This document shows positions 17,825 to 26,857 of a DNA stretch of 64,000 nt, piece after piece. The stretch spans positions 682,001 to 746,000 of the forward strand of contig NZ_SLWN01000002.1 in assembly GCF_004342025.1 (NCBI RefSeq), in the 5' to 3' direction. The notes beneath the pieces are model-generated. The model saw only the letters and a list, made by a program, of their open reading frames with translations, had not been told where the DNA came from and made no database searches. Every line of letters starts with the position of its first letter. Position 1 is the first letter of the stretch. Source of the DNA: Kribbella steppae. Its GTDB lineage: Bacteria > Actinomycetota > Actinomycetes > Propionibacteriales > Kribbellaceae. The translations under genes were made by a program, and so were the position numbers.

Positions 17825-19507
17825 ATGGCGGGCGTGACTGCTGCTTTCGAGGATGGATCCGCCCAGTGGGAGGACGCCCGCCGAGGGCGTGACGTGCTCG
17901 GGCGGGACGTGCTCGGGAGACGGCTGCCGCCGCTGAAGGAGCGGTTGTACCCGCCGATGCCGAAGGACTTCGAGGGCGGCTGGATCGCGACGCTGGTGAT
18001 CACCGCGATCGCCGCGTTCCTGCGGTTCTGGAACCTCGGCGACCCGGTGAAGTTCGTCTTCGACGAGACGTACTACGCCAAGGACGCCTTCAGCCTGCTC
18101 AAGTTCGGCTACGCCCGGCAGTTCATCGACCAGCCGGAGGGCGCCGCGGACAAGGCGATCCTGGCCGGCAACCTGGACGTCTTCAAGGACACCCCGAGCC
18201 TGACCGTGCACCCCGAGGTCGGCAAATGGATGATCGCCGCGGGCGAGCAGCTGTTCGGGATGAACACGTTCGGCTGGCGGTTCATGCCCGCCCTGGCCGG
18301 CACCCTGACCGTGCTGCTGGTGATCCGGACCGTACGGCGGATGACCCGGTCCACCCTGATCGGCTGTGTCGCCGGCCTGCTGCTCGCGGTCGACGGCCTG
18401 CACTTCGTCATGTCCCGGGTCGCGCTGCTCGACATCTTCCTGGCGTTCTGGCTGGTCGCCGCGATCTCCTGTCTGGTCGCCGACCGGGACTGGACCCGCC
18501 GCCGGCACGCCGAGTCCCTCGACACGCCAATTCCTGAGGGCGAACGCCGTACCCTCGGGCGCTGGCTGCTCATCCGCCCGTGGCGGATCGCGGCCGGCAT
18601 CTGCTTCGGGCTGGCGCTCGGCACCAAGTGGTCCGCGGTCTGGGTGATCGCCGGTTTCGGCATCCTCGTCTTCGCCTGGGACTTCGGCGCCCGGCGCGCG
18701 CTCGGTGTCCGGCACGCGTTCATCAAGTCGGCGCTGGTCGACGGCATCCCGGCGTTCCTCAGCATCGTCCTGGTCGCCCTCGTCACCTACACCGCGACCT
18801 GGACCGGCTGGCTGCTGCACGACAACGCCTACGACCACGACTACGCGTCCAAGAACCCGGCGCACGGCGTGATGAAGGTCGTCCCGGACGACTTCCGGTC
18901 GCTGATCCACTACCACCAGGAAGTGCTCGCCTTCCACACCGGCGACTACATCAAGAACGCCACCCACCCGTACGCCTCGAACCCGGCCGGCTGGCCGATC
19001 ATCGCCCGCCCGATCGGGTTCGACGCGGTCAACGACATCAAGCCCGGTACGGCGGGCTGCACCGCGTCGGCCGGGACGAACTGCCTGTCGGTGATCTCCG
19101 CGCTCGGTACGCCGCTGCTGTGGTGGGGCGGCGCGCTGGCGCTGCTCGCCGCCCTGGTCTTCTGGATAGCCCAGCGCGACTGGAGATTCGGCATCCCGAT
19201 CGTCGGCTACATCACCTGTTGGGTGCCGTGGTTCGCCTTCGACGACCGGCCGATCTTCTTCTTCTACGCCGTCACGATGATCCCGTTCACGGTGATGGCA
19301 CTGGCCCTCGTGCTCGGCAAGATCCTCGGCCCGGCCCGGACAGCACTCGGCCAGGCGACACCACGCCGGCTGATCGGCAGTGCGGTGGTCGGCGCCTTCG
19401 TCGTCCTGGTCGTGCTGAACTTCGCCTACATCTGGCCGATCCTGACCGACGAGGTGCTGCCGCACCCGGACTGGCTCAACCGCATGTGGTTCAAGTCCTG
19501 GATCTAG
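17825..19507 (+). CDS. Protein O-mannosyltransferase (PMT family)
   Basis: A 560-aa multi-pass membrane enzyme that transfers mannose from polyprenyl phosphomannose to secreted proteins. The GT39 catalytic motif is visible as FDETYYAKDAFSLLKFGYAR, with the acidic pair DE in the first extracytoplasmic loop, followed by VHPEVGKWMIAAGEQLFG and about ten membrane segments. A C-terminal DUF4184/PMT_C-like region (WLLHDNAYDHDYASKNPA) is present. Start ATG at 17825; a GTG at 17834 is an alternative. Pairing with rsmI in opposite orientation is typical of actinobacteria. Confidence 0.94.
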   Translation: MAGVTAAFEDGSAQWEDARRGRDVLGRDVLGRRLPPLKERLYPPMPKDFEGGWIATLVITAIAAFLRFWNLGDPVKFVFDETYYAKDAFSLLKFGYARQFIDQPEGAADKAILAGNLDVFKDTPSLTVHPEVGKWMIAAGEQLFGMNTFGWRFMPALAGTLTVLLVIRTVRRMTRSTLIGCVAGLLLAVDGLHFVMSRVALLDIFLAFWLVAAISCLVADRDWTRRRHAESLDTPIPEGERRTLGRWLLIRPWRIAAGICFGLALGTKWSAVWVIAGFGILVFAWDFGARRALGVRHAFIKSALVDGIPAFLSIVLVALVTYTATWTGWLLHDNAYDHDYASKNPAHGVMKVVPDDFRSLIHYHQEVLAFHTGDYIKNATHPYASNPAGWPIIARPIGFDAVNDIKPGTAGCTASAGTNCLSVISALGTPLLWWGGALALLAALVFWIAQRDWRFGIPIVGYITCWVPWFAFDDRPIFFFYAVTMIPFTVMALALVLGKILGPARTALGQATPRRLIGSAVVGAFVVLVVLNFAYIWPILTDEVLPHPDWLNRMWFKSWI

Positions 19508-19546
19508 GGTGCGTCTCTCAATTCCCTGCGTGCTGCGCCCTAGGCC

Positions 19547-20209
19547 TCAGTGGCCGAGGTGGCCGTGGCCCTTGGACTTGTTCTTGTGGCGTTTGGAGGA
19601 CTTCTGGCCGCCGACGCCGCCGAACAGCGCCAGGCCCTTGACCACGACGACCGGTGCGTTCGGGTCCGGATCGTCGCCGCCGCGAACCCCGAAGCCGCCG
19701 AAGATCCCGACGCCCTCGCTGCGGACGGTGACCGCGTCCGGGACCGTGATGTCGATCCCGCCGAAGATGGCGAAGGCCCACACCGTCACCTCGCGGCCCT
19801 CGAAGACCGCGTTCGTCATGTCCAGGTCGTGCCCGCCGAAGATCGCGACCGCGTTGGTCCGGCGCCGGACCCGCCAGCGGCCGGACCGCTCACCGCCGCC
19901 GAAGACCGCGAACATGGTGTCGAAGCTGTCCGACGGGTTGGCCGGCTCCTCGATCGGCACCGGGCTGTTCGACGCTGCCGGACTCGCGGCCGGCATCGCC
20001 TGCTGCGGTACGACGAGATCCTGCGTGATCGGCTCGAGCTCGCCCAGCGTCCTCGCCTGCAGCGTCTGCTCGAGCCGCTCGGCATGCTCGTCCTGCGACA
20101 ACCGCCCGGACATCAGGGCATCTCGCAGTACGTCGACAACCCGGTCACGATCGGTGTCTGACGCGCGCAGGTGCGCATGCGGATGCGGGCGCTCGGGCAG
20201 GTTCTCCAT
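19547..20209 (-). CDS. DUF1707 (SHOCT-like) protein with LiaF-like C-terminal repeats
   Basis: A 220-aa protein. Residues about 14-66 form the DUF1707 domain (LRASDTDRDRVVDVLRDALM, GRLSQDEHAERLEQTL). A proline/serine linker follows, then four glycine-rich strands repeating FGG (FAVFGGGER, AIFGGHDLDM, AIFGGIDITV, GIFGGFGVRGG, ALFGGVGG), the pattern of the LiaF/DUF2154 beta-solenoid. The C-terminus is a basic, lysine-rich tail. LiaF-like folds regulate envelope-stress kinases in Firmicutes; a comparable cell-envelope role is only inferred. Confidence 0.85.
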   Translation of the reverse strand: MENLPERPHPHAHLRASDTDRDRVVDVLRDALMSGRLSQDEHAERLEQTLQARTLGELEPITQDLVVPQQAMPAASPAASNSPVPIEEPANPSDSFDTMFAVFGGGERSGRWRVRRRTNAVAIFGGHDLDMTNAVFEGREVTVWAFAIFGGIDITVPDAVTVRSEGVGIFGGFGVRGGDDPDPNAPVVVVKGLALFGGVGGQKSSKRHKNKSKGHGHLGH

Positions 20210-20229
20210 AAGACGGAACAATAACCCCG

Positions 20230-21513
20230 TCAGCGGCGTACTCGCAGGGCAAAAAGCACCGCGATCAGGGTGATCGACGCGAAAGTCAGGGCGGTGCCCG
20301 GGTAACCACCGAGGCCGAGGCCCAGACCGCCCAGCGCGGCACCCAGAAAGGTGCCGAGACTCATCCCGGCGGCGTTGACGCTGAGCGCCGAACCGCGGAG
20401 GTCGCCACTGCGCCGGACGAGCAGCGTCGTGACGCAGGCGGCGACCGTTGCGTGGCTGGCACCCATCAGTGCCGTGAGCAGCAGAGTGAGCGGGAGCGTC
20501 GGCGAGAAGTAGAAGGCCGCGACACTCGTCAGAGCGACTCCGAGACCGATCAGCAGCATCTTCTCGGGGCCGATCCAGGGACGCTCGAGCGCGATGTAGC
20601 GGCCGGCCAGCAGGTTGCCGAGGAAGAAGGACGCACCGCTGAGCGACCACACCAGCGCGAACCAACCCGGCGCGAGGTCGAACTTCTCGTCGTAGAACGC
20701 GGCCAGGTAAGCCAGGTACCCCATGAACGCTGCCGTCCGCAGCATCGCGACCACGAGCAGTGGCAGCGCGCCGGGAACCCGGGCCAGCTCCCGGTACGTC
20801 GCCAGGTAGCTCATCCGCTGACCGCCATCCGCCCGGAGCGGCGCCTTCCGCCCGCGGCCGCGCCAGAAGAACGCCGCCGACAACGCGAGCGAGACAGCCG
20901 ACGCTGCGAGCAGGTTGCCCCGCCAGCCCCACAGCATCCCCGGTACGGCGAGAAGCGGTGCAGCCAGCATCGCCATCGCCGACGTTGTCGCGGACACCAG
21001 TGTCGCCGCTCGCCCGGCAGCCGCTGGCGACGTGAACCGGTCGGCCGCGGCGGCGCCGATCGACGGCGCCAGGATCGAGGTCGACGCACCGATCAGCAGG
21101 CAGAACGCGGCCAGCGCGAACACGTTGCCGACAGCACCCAATGCGGCCGAGATCCCCAGCAGCGCCAGGCCTCCGGCGGCCACCAGTTCACGCGCCATCC
21201 GGTCGATCAACGGCGCCAGCGAGAACCCGACGACGAGCGCCGCCAGACCGCCGAGCCCCCGCAGCCCGCCGATCTCCGCCACGCTCCCACCGGCCGCCGC
21301 CGCGATCGGCACCAAGTACATCCCGAACACCGTGAACGGAATCAAACTCACCGCCGACGCCAGCAAGAAAGGCCAAAGCCGCCGCGCCATCCGCCAGTCC
21401 CCAGGCACCTCCGCCCCCGCGCTGCGCGCGTGGGCAGAGGGAGGAGCTGCGTTCAGCGCAACAGCGGGGCGAGGGCCGGCGGCAGGCGCCGAGTTGGGGG
21501 TACTGCTGCTCAT
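20230..21513 (-). CDS. MFS transporter, probable metallophore exporter
   Basis: A 427-aa, 12-segment major facilitator protein with an unstructured alanine/proline-rich N-terminus of about 45 residues. GRYIALERPWIGPEKMLLIG and the GLRGLGGLAALVVGFSLAPL region lie at loops typical of the DHA drug-efflux type. Its ATG overlaps the stop of the DUF364 gene (ATGA), so it is the last gene of the coupled eight-member Zur operon. By analogy with CntE of the staphylopine system, the likely role is secretion of a small metal chelator made by the upstream enzymes; that is inference from context. Confidence 0.82.
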   Translation of the reverse strand: MSSSTPNSAPAAGPRPAVALNAAPPSAHARSAGAEVPGDWRMARRLWPFLLASAVSLIPFTVFGMYLVPIAAAAGGSVAEIGGLRGLGGLAALVVGFSLAPLIDRMARELVAAGGLALLGISAALGAVGNVFALAAFCLLIGASTSILAPSIGAAAADRFTSPAAAGRAATLVSATTSAMAMLAAPLLAVPGMLWGWRGNLLAASAVSLALSAAFFWRGRGRKAPLRADGGQRMSYLATYRELARVPGALPLLVVAMLRTAAFMGYLAYLAAFYDEKFDLAPGWFALVWSLSGASFFLGNLLAGRYIALERPWIGPEKMLLIGLGVALTSVAAFYFSPTLPLTLLLTALMGASHATVAACVTTLLVRRSGDLRGSALSVNAAGMSLGTFLGAALGGLGLGLGGYPGTALTFASITLIAVLFALRVRR

Positions 21514-22325
21514 GTGTCCGTCCTGGGGTAGCGGTAGAGGCTGCTCGGGCGGGAGCTGAACTGGGAGAAGGGAAAGGGTTCGGCGGAGAGGGCTGTGACA
21601 CCGGAACCGAGGAAGGACCGGATCACGGCGCTTCCGGTCTGAGCATAGACCGCCAACGGCTTCTCTTGCTGACGGCAACGATCAACGAGGACGTCGAAAG
21701 ACCCATTGGACAAGGTCATTCCGGTCGCCACGACAGCATCGGCGGCATCGATAACCTCCGTCATGTCGCGGGAAACCGGCAGCCCGGACGCGGTCTCGCG
21801 AAGGTTGAAATCACAGGGCAGACAGACCCCACCGCGCGCGGTGATCGCGTCGACGAGCGGGTTCACCACTCCGATCAACGCGACCTTGGTGCCCTCGGCA
21901 ACATCCAGCAACCCCGCGACGGCCGCATCCCGGGCCCGCGCCCGCACGTCCGGCGTACCAGCGGGAAGCACGATCTCCTCGGCCAGCGGCGACGCGTGAT
22001 GCGGCTCGACCGCGGCCAGATAGGCGTCCAGCGCCGCGATCCGCACCGGCAACGCAACGCCTTCCGAGGACAACAAGTCCTGAATCGTCAGGCCCGAGGT
22101 GTCAGCGCAGTACGACGGATCGAGCTCGCCCGCCTCGAACGAGCACGCACCGAACACCTCGCCAACCCGGAGCAGCACGTAGTAGTTCCGATAGGTGACG
22201 TCCGCACCGGGCAGCCGGGTGGTGTGGTGAAGCCAGAAGGCACTGGTGATGGGCATCTCAGCAGGAGAAGGACCAAGTGCGGCGGACAGCACGGAGGAGG
22301 TCAGGGCAGCCACGGAAGCGGTCAT
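21510..22325 (-). CDS. DUF4213/DUF364 Rossmann-like protein ('putative heavy-metal chelation' family)
   Basis: A 271-aa protein with an N-terminal DUF4213-like half (FWLHHTTRLPGADVTYRNYY, residues about 29-48) and a C-terminal Rossmann-like DUF364 half from about 140 (GTKVALIGVVNPLVDAI, DAADAVVATGMTLSNGSFDV). Family members are annotated as possible heavy-metal chelation proteins on structural grounds; no activity is established. It is coupled by ATGA overlaps to the 42-aa ORF upstream and the MFS gene downstream. In this Zur-linked operon it may finish or bind the metal ligand. Confidence 0.8.
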   Translation of the reverse strand: MTASVAALTSSVLSAALGPSPAEMPITSAFWLHHTTRLPGADVTYRNYYVLLRVGEVFGACSFEAGELDPSYCADTSGLTIQDLLSSEGVALPVRIAALDAYLAAVEPHHASPLAEEIVLPAGTPDVRARARDAAVAGLLDVAEGTKVALIGVVNPLVDAITARGGVCLPCDFNLRETASGLPVSRDMTEVIDAADAVVATGMTLSNGSFDVLVDRCRQQEKPLAVYAQTGSAVIRSFLGSGVTALSAEPFPFSQFSSRPSSLYRYPRTDT

Positions 22326-22450
22326 GGCAGGTCGGCCAGCCTTTCGGGGTTGTAAGTGAGGGCGGATAACTCTGGACGACCCGCGGGCTGGAAGCAGTGC
22401 AGCAGCGAGCGCCGATCGGACGCGGTCCGCAGCAGCACATACCCCGTCAC
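22322..22450 (-). CDS. Small ORF, 42 aa, coupled inside the Zur operon
   Basis: Between the PLP enzyme stop (22460) and the DUF364 ATG lies a GTG-initiated frame of 42 codons, GYVLLRTASDRRSLLHCFQP near its start and ending NPERLADLP, whose TGA overlaps the DUF364 ATG (ATGA), the same junction found between the other operon genes. Third codon positions are about 79 percent G/C, matching coding DNA here. GAGGG lies close upstream; a second in-frame GTG four codons later is possible. No family is recognised. It has one cysteine and one histidine. Confidence 0.5.
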   Translation of the reverse strand: MTGYVLLRTASDRRSLLHCFQPAGRPELSALTYNPERLADLP

Positions 22451-22459
22451 ACCCTCAGA

Positions 22460-23506
22460 CTAATGCGACGGGGTCGCAGATGGGAACTCCTCGCGCTGGG
22501 CCAGCGCCGAGTCCCGCCGGTCCCATGACATCGCCGACCACGGCACCGCGAGCTCGTCCAGCGAGGCGATCTCCTGCGGCCGCATCGACGCCATCGGCCG
22601 CGCCTCGGCATGACGGGCAAAAGCCGACTCGACGTACCGCGTCCCGGTGTCGGCGGCCAGGAAGACGTGCTTCCGGCTGCTGTCGCAGTTGTGCTCCCAG
22701 AGCGCCGACAGGTACGCCGCTCCGGCCGAGAGGCCGGCGAAGACCCCTGACGTCCGGAGCAGGTCGACCGCGGCCGACATCGCGTAGTCGAACGACACCC
22801 AGTGCAGCCGGTCGTACAACTCGTGCCGCACGTTCCGGAACTCGATCGAGCTGCCGATCCCGGCGATGATCATCTCCGGGTCCTGGGTGTGCCCGGCCCC
22901 GAACGTGATGCTGCCGAACGGCTGCACCCCGACCAGATTGACGTCCCGCCCGCGATTGCGCAGGTACTCCGCGATCGCACCGGTCGACGCACCGGTCCCG
23001 ACCCCGCCGACCAGACACAGCGGCCCGGTCGGCGCCACCTCGTTCACCAGGTCGGCCACCGCGCCGTACCCGAGATAGTGGATGTCGTCGTGGTACTGCT
23101 GCATCCAGTGGTACGTCGGATTGTCGCGCAGGATCTCGCCGATCCGCCGGACCCGGAGGTTCTGGTCCAGCTGCAGGTTGTTCGACGACGGCACCTGTTC
23201 CACGGTCGCGCCGAGGATCTCCAGCTGGACCCGCAGCGTCCGGTCGACAGTGGTGGAGCCGACGATGTGGCACTTCATCCCGTACCGGTGACAGGCCAGC
23301 GCCAGCGCGTGCGCGTAGATCCCGCTCGAGCTGTCGATCAGCGTGTCGCCAGGGCGGACGGCCCCGGTCTCCAGCAGGTGGCGTACGGCGCCGAGCGCGG
23401 AGTACACCTTCATGGTTTCGAACCGCAGGCAGATCAGGTCATCGCCGACCCGGATCGGGTCCGGGTCCTTGATGGCCTCCGCCAGGTGGTCGTGCAGTCG
23501 CGTCAT
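22460..23506 (-). CDS. PLP-dependent enzyme, CysK/SbnA-like (fold type II)
   Basis: A 348-aa cytosolic enzyme of the cysteine synthase/tryptophan synthase beta superfamily. The PLP lysine is probably K33 in LRFETMKVYSALGA; DSSSGIYAHALALACHRYG is the substrate/phosphate loop, and GGVGTGASTGAIAEYL is the PLP phosphate glycine loop. Relatives (SbnA, AesA) join amino acids through beta-replacement to make siderophore and zincophore building blocks. No SbnB-like partner is encoded in this operon. Its ATG overlaps the ATPase stop, and the 42-aa ORF follows 9 nt after its end. Confidence 0.85.
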   Translation of the reverse strand: MTRLHDHLAEAIKDPDPIRVGDDLICLRFETMKVYSALGAVRHLLETGAVRPGDTLIDSSSGIYAHALALACHRYGMKCHIVGSTTVDRTLRVQLEILGATVEQVPSSNNLQLDQNLRVRRIGEILRDNPTYHWMQQYHDDIHYLGYGAVADLVNEVAPTGPLCLVGGVGTGASTGAIAEYLRNRGRDVNLVGVQPFGSITFGAGHTQDPEMIIAGIGSSIEFRNVRHELYDRLHWVSFDYAMSAAVDLLRTSGVFAGLSAGAAYLSALWEHNCDSSRKHVFLAADTGTRYVESAFARHAEARPMASMRPQEIASLDELAVPWSAMSWDRRDSALAQREEFPSATPSH

Positions 23507-25101
23507 CGGCGCGGTTCGCTCCTCGTGTCGGCACAGGTGGTCAGCACGGGCGGAGGTTCTGGGGTGTGTCCGATCCGCGCGGCCCTCACCAGCCGCTGGG
23601 TCAGTTCTTCATTCGGTGCGGTCATCACGGTCGCGGGTGGACCGTGCTCGATCACCCGGCCGGCGTCGATCACCAGGACGTGGTCGGACACCGCCGCGAC
23701 CAGGCCGAGGTCGTGCCCGATCCAGACCAGCGCGGTCCCGCGGTCCTTCAGCTCGGCGAGCAGTTCGACGACGAGCGTCGTACCGCGGTCGTCGAGGGCT
23801 GTGGTGATCTCGTCGCAGATCAGTACGTCGGGGTGCGCGAGGACGGCCCTGGCGAGTGCGGCGCGTTGCAGCTCTCCACCGGACAGCCGGCTCGGCGGCC
23901 GGGCCGCGGTGTCGGCCGAGACGCCCAACCGCGCCAAGGTCGAGACCGCTTCGGCATGGGCGTCCTTGAAGCCAAGGCCGCGTAGCCGTTGGGCTGTGCG
24001 AGCGACCTGCTGGTCGACCGGGCGGCGTTCGTCGAACGAGCCGCGGACCTCCTGCCAGACGTACTGGACTCGGCGGTTCTGTTCCAGCGATCGCTTCCGC
24101 AGGACGGGCAGGTCATCACCGTCCAGGAGGATCCGGCCCGTCGAGCGCTCGTGCAGGCCGGCCAGGCAGCGGGCGAGCGTGGTCTTGCCACTGCCGGAGC
24201 GACCGACGATGCCGACGCACTGTCCCGGCCGGACGGCGAGGTCGACCTCGTGCAGGATGGGATCACGGCCGCGGGGCCGCAGCGACGCTGACAGGTTCAT
24301 TGCCTGAAGCAATGGTTTGCCCGGGCTCGGCGTTCCCAGCGACTGCAGCTCGAGCGTGGCCGGGAGCACTTCGGGACCACCTGAGTCGATCACCTGCCCT
24401 GCGGACAGTACGACGACGTGCTCGGCCAGCGCCCGGACGAGATCGAGGTCGTGGCTGAGCAGCAGGATACCGAGCCCGCTCGTCGCCAGATCCTGCAGCT
24501 CACTGACGAGTTGCAGCCGGGTGATCGAGTCCAGACCGGTGCTCGGCTCGTCCAGCACCAGGACCTTCGGTCGGCAGGTCAGCGCCTGCGCCAACGCGAT
24601 CCGCTGCCGCTGCCCACCTGAGAACTGATGCGGAAACCGCCGCAGCGTGCTGCGATCGATCTGGGCCGCCCGGAGCGCTTCAGGGACAACCGACTCACCC
24701 GGATGATGCAGCCGCTCGAGCTCCTGCAGTGTCTTGCCGATTCGTCGCGCGGGGTTGAGCGCACTGCCGGGATGCTGCGGCATGTACGCCACCACCCGAC
24801 CACGTACGGCGGACGCGGCAGTCGTCGGCCCGTTGCCGTCGACAACCACCTGCCCATCGACCTCGACCGTACCCTCGAGCCGCACACCGTTCCCGTGCTC
24901 ACCGAGCAGCGCAAGAGCGGAAGTCGTCTTGCCAGAGCCAGACGCACCAACCAACGCTGTCACTCGCTCAGGCCAGACCTCGAACGAGACGCCGTCGACG
25001 AGGATCGACGATCCGGCGGTCGCGGCCAGGGCGCTCACTCGTACCAGCGCCTCCTCACCCGGCCCAGAGGTCGGCGTGGAGGTGTGAGAGCGCGGGCTCA
25101 T
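23503..25101 (-). CDS. Fused double ATP-binding protein of a peptide/metallophore ABC importer
   Basis: A 532-aa protein with two nucleotide-binding domains, equivalent to the DppD and DppF subunits in one chain. Domain 1: Walker A GASGSGKTT (52-60), signature FSGGQRQRIALAQ (160-172), Walker B VLVLDEPSTGLD. Domain 2: Walker A GRSGSGKTT (300-308), signature LSGGELQRAALAR, Walker B VLICDEITTALDD. It powers the two permeases encoded just upstream. The ATG overlaps the permease stop (ATGA). The start at 25101 is preferred because the longer frame extends back into the permease. Confidence 0.92.
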   Translation of the reverse strand: MSPRSHTSTPTSGPGEEALVRVSALAATAGSSILVDGVSFEVWPERVTALVGASGSGKTTSALALLGEHGNGVRLEGTVEVDGQVVVDGNGPTTAASAVRGRVVAYMPQHPGSALNPARRIGKTLQELERLHHPGESVVPEALRAAQIDRSTLRRFPHQFSGGQRQRIALAQALTCRPKVLVLDEPSTGLDSITRLQLVSELQDLATSGLGILLLSHDLDLVRALAEHVVVLSAGQVIDSGGPEVLPATLELQSLGTPSPGKPLLQAMNLSASLRPRGRDPILHEVDLAVRPGQCVGIVGRSGSGKTTLARCLAGLHERSTGRILLDGDDLPVLRKRSLEQNRRVQYVWQEVRGSFDERRPVDQQVARTAQRLRGLGFKDAHAEAVSTLARLGVSADTAARPPSRLSGGELQRAALARAVLAHPDVLICDEITTALDDRGTTLVVELLAELKDRGTALVWIGHDLGLVAAVSDHVLVIDAGRVIEHGPPATVMTAPNEELTQRLVRAARIGHTPEPPPVLTTCADTRSEPRR

Positions 25102-25922
25102 CCGCTCACCTCGGCCAGGCGGCGCGAGCGGTGCACCACGCGGTCGGCCAGCAGGTTGAAGCCGAGCGTGAACGACACGAGCATCAAGGCAGGTGCGATC
25201 ACAGCCCACGGCTGGAGCAGGAGACCTTCACGGTTGCGGGACACGCTGACCGCCCAGTCGGGGGCGGTCGGGCTCAGCCCGAGGCCGAGGAAGTTCACGG
25301 AGGCGACGAGAAAGACGGCCAGGGTGATGCGGGTACCGATGTCGGCGGCAACAGGGCCCAGTACGGCGCGACCGACGTACCCGAGATGGATGCCGATCCA
25401 GCTCTCCCGCTGCATCCGGAGCGCCTCAACGACCGGTCCGCTGGCCGCGTCGAGGGCCGCCGCGCGGACGAGTCGGGCGACGGTCGGAACGTTGACCATG
25501 GCAACAGCCAGGGTGATCGCGAACGCCGACGCCCGCCAGCCGACGGCGACCACGCTGATCACCAGGAGCGAAGGCAACGGCAGCAGTACGTCGAGCGGCC
25601 GGATCAACGCTTCGTCAAGCCAGCGGTGCCGGGTGGATGCCGCAGTCAGCCCGATCAGACCGCCCACGAGGTAGGCGATCAGCACCGCGCCGAAGGCCAT
25701 GCCGAGAGCCGTCCGACCACCGTCGAGCAAGAGCTGCAGGACATCCCGTCCCGAGCCGTCGGTGCCGAGCAAGCCCTGCGAGTCGTAGGGAAGACCGGGC
25801 GTGGTCCGCACGTCGAGGAATGGCCCGAAGACGGCGACCAGGAGCGGCACGACGACCAGCGCGGTCGATACCGCGATCGGCAATTGGGCGGTGAGGGCCC
25901 CAGATCGTGCGCGGGCTGTCAT
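25098..25922 (-). CDS. ABC permease (DppC/NikC type)
   Basis: A 274-aa inner-membrane permease. It opens with a membrane helix near 15-35, contains the oligopeptide-family signature LLGTDGSGRDVLQLLLDGGR (about 51-70) and a coupling loop ALRMQRESWIGIHLGYVG (about 168-185). It forms the channel with the DppB-type permease. Its ATG overlaps the preceding permease stop. Confidence 0.92.
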   Translation of the reverse strand: MTARARSGALTAQLPIAVSTALVVVPLLVAVFGPFLDVRTTPGLPYDSQGLLGTDGSGRDVLQLLLDGGRTALGMAFGAVLIAYLVGGLIGLTAASTRHRWLDEALIRPLDVLLPLPSLLVISVVAVGWRASAFAITLAVAMVNVPTVARLVRAAALDAASGPVVEALRMQRESWIGIHLGYVGRAVLGPVAADIGTRITLAVFLVASVNFLGLGLSPTAPDWAVSVSRNREGLLLQPWAVIAPALMLVSFTLGFNLLADRVVHRSRRLAEVSG

Positions 25923-26857
25923 CGGAGCAGTTCCGTCCGCGGGACCAAGCGGTTGCAGACCAGGTCGGCGCCGAGGTTGATCACCAGCGCCGCGACCGCG
26001 AGCACCAGCGTCAGACCCTGCACGACTGGCACATCCCGCGTCTCCACCCCATCCACGAGCGCAGTCGCAAACCCAGGAATCGCGAAGATCGCCTCCACGA
26101 CCAGCACCCCACCCAGCAGGGTGTCCCCGGTCCGCGCCAACTCCTGCACACCCGGCACAGCGGCGTTCGGCAGCACATGCCGCAGCAGCAACCGCCGCCG
26201 CGGAACCCCGAGCCGCCGAGCCTGTACGACGTACTCCGCCTGAAGCGCCGTGATCGTGCCGGCCCGGACCTGCCGGGACAGCAGACAGACCGTCCGCCCG
26301 AACAGCACCGCGACCGGCAGCACCAGCAACACGGGACTGGCGACCAGATCGCCACCGATCCACGTCGCCGGCAACCAACCGAGCTTGAGGGAGAACACCG
26401 CCACCAGCAGGACCGCGATGACGAAGTCCGGAATCGCCGAAAGCGCCAAGGTGACCGAGGTGATCGCCCGATCCAGCCGGCCGTTCTCGCGTGTCCCCAT
26501 CACGATGCCCAGGGCAACGGCCAACGGGACCACGACCGCCAGCGTGGCCAGCGTGAGCACCAGCGTGGCGCCGACCGAGTCCTTGACGATGTCGATCACC
26601 GGGCCGCCGCTGATCAGCGACGTACCGAGGTCACCCGTCAGCACGTTGCCAAACCAGTGCGTGAACCGTTCGACTGCCGGCTGATCGAGCCCGAGCTGCG
26701 CGCGCATCCGATCGACCTGCTCAGGTGTCAGCGTCTCGGTGAACCGCATCTCGGCCGCGTCCCCGGGAAGCAATGCGGTCAGGAAGAAGACGAGGACGGA
26801 CAGTACGGCGAGCTGGACGACGGCGAGTGCGGCGCGTTGCGCTGCGTATGACCGCAT
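25919..26857 (-). CDS. ABC permease (DppB/NikB type)
   Basis: A 312-aa permease with a first helix at about 10-30 (VVQLAVLSVLVFFLTALLPG), RMRAQLGLDQPAVERFTHWF in the first loop, GDLGTSLISGGPV, and the coupling segment YVVQARRLGVPRRRLLLRHV (about 211-230). It is encoded directly after the binding-protein stop with no gap. The family moves di/oligopeptides, nickel and opine-metal complexes. Confidence 0.92.
   Translation of the reverse strand: MRSYAAQRAALAVVQLAVLSVLVFFLTALLPGDAAEMRFTETLTPEQVDRMRAQLGLDQPAVERFTHWFGNVLTGDLGTSLISGGPVIDIVKDSVGATLVLTLATLAVVVPLAVALGIVMGTRENGRLDRAITSVTLALSAIPDFVIAVLLVAVFSLKLGWLPATWIGGDLVASPVLLVLPVAVLFGRTVCLLSRQVRAGTITALQAEYVVQARRLGVPRRRLLLRHVLPNAAVPGVQELARTGDTLLGGVLVVEAIFAIPGFATALVDGVETRDVPVVQGLTLVLAVAALVINLGADLVCNRLVPRTELLR

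Noticed and set aside
16910..19465. 851-codon minus-strand open frame
   Set aside because: Only the last 287 codons are RsmI; the rest is the antisense of the O-mannosyltransferase gene, with low-complexity H/R/D/Q composition typical of shadows in GC-rich DNA.
21510..23506. Opine dehydrogenase or nicotianamine synthase in the Zur operon
   Set aside because: Neither the PLP enzyme nor the DUF364 protein has the motifs of those families, so the system is not a plain staphylopine/pseudopaline cluster.
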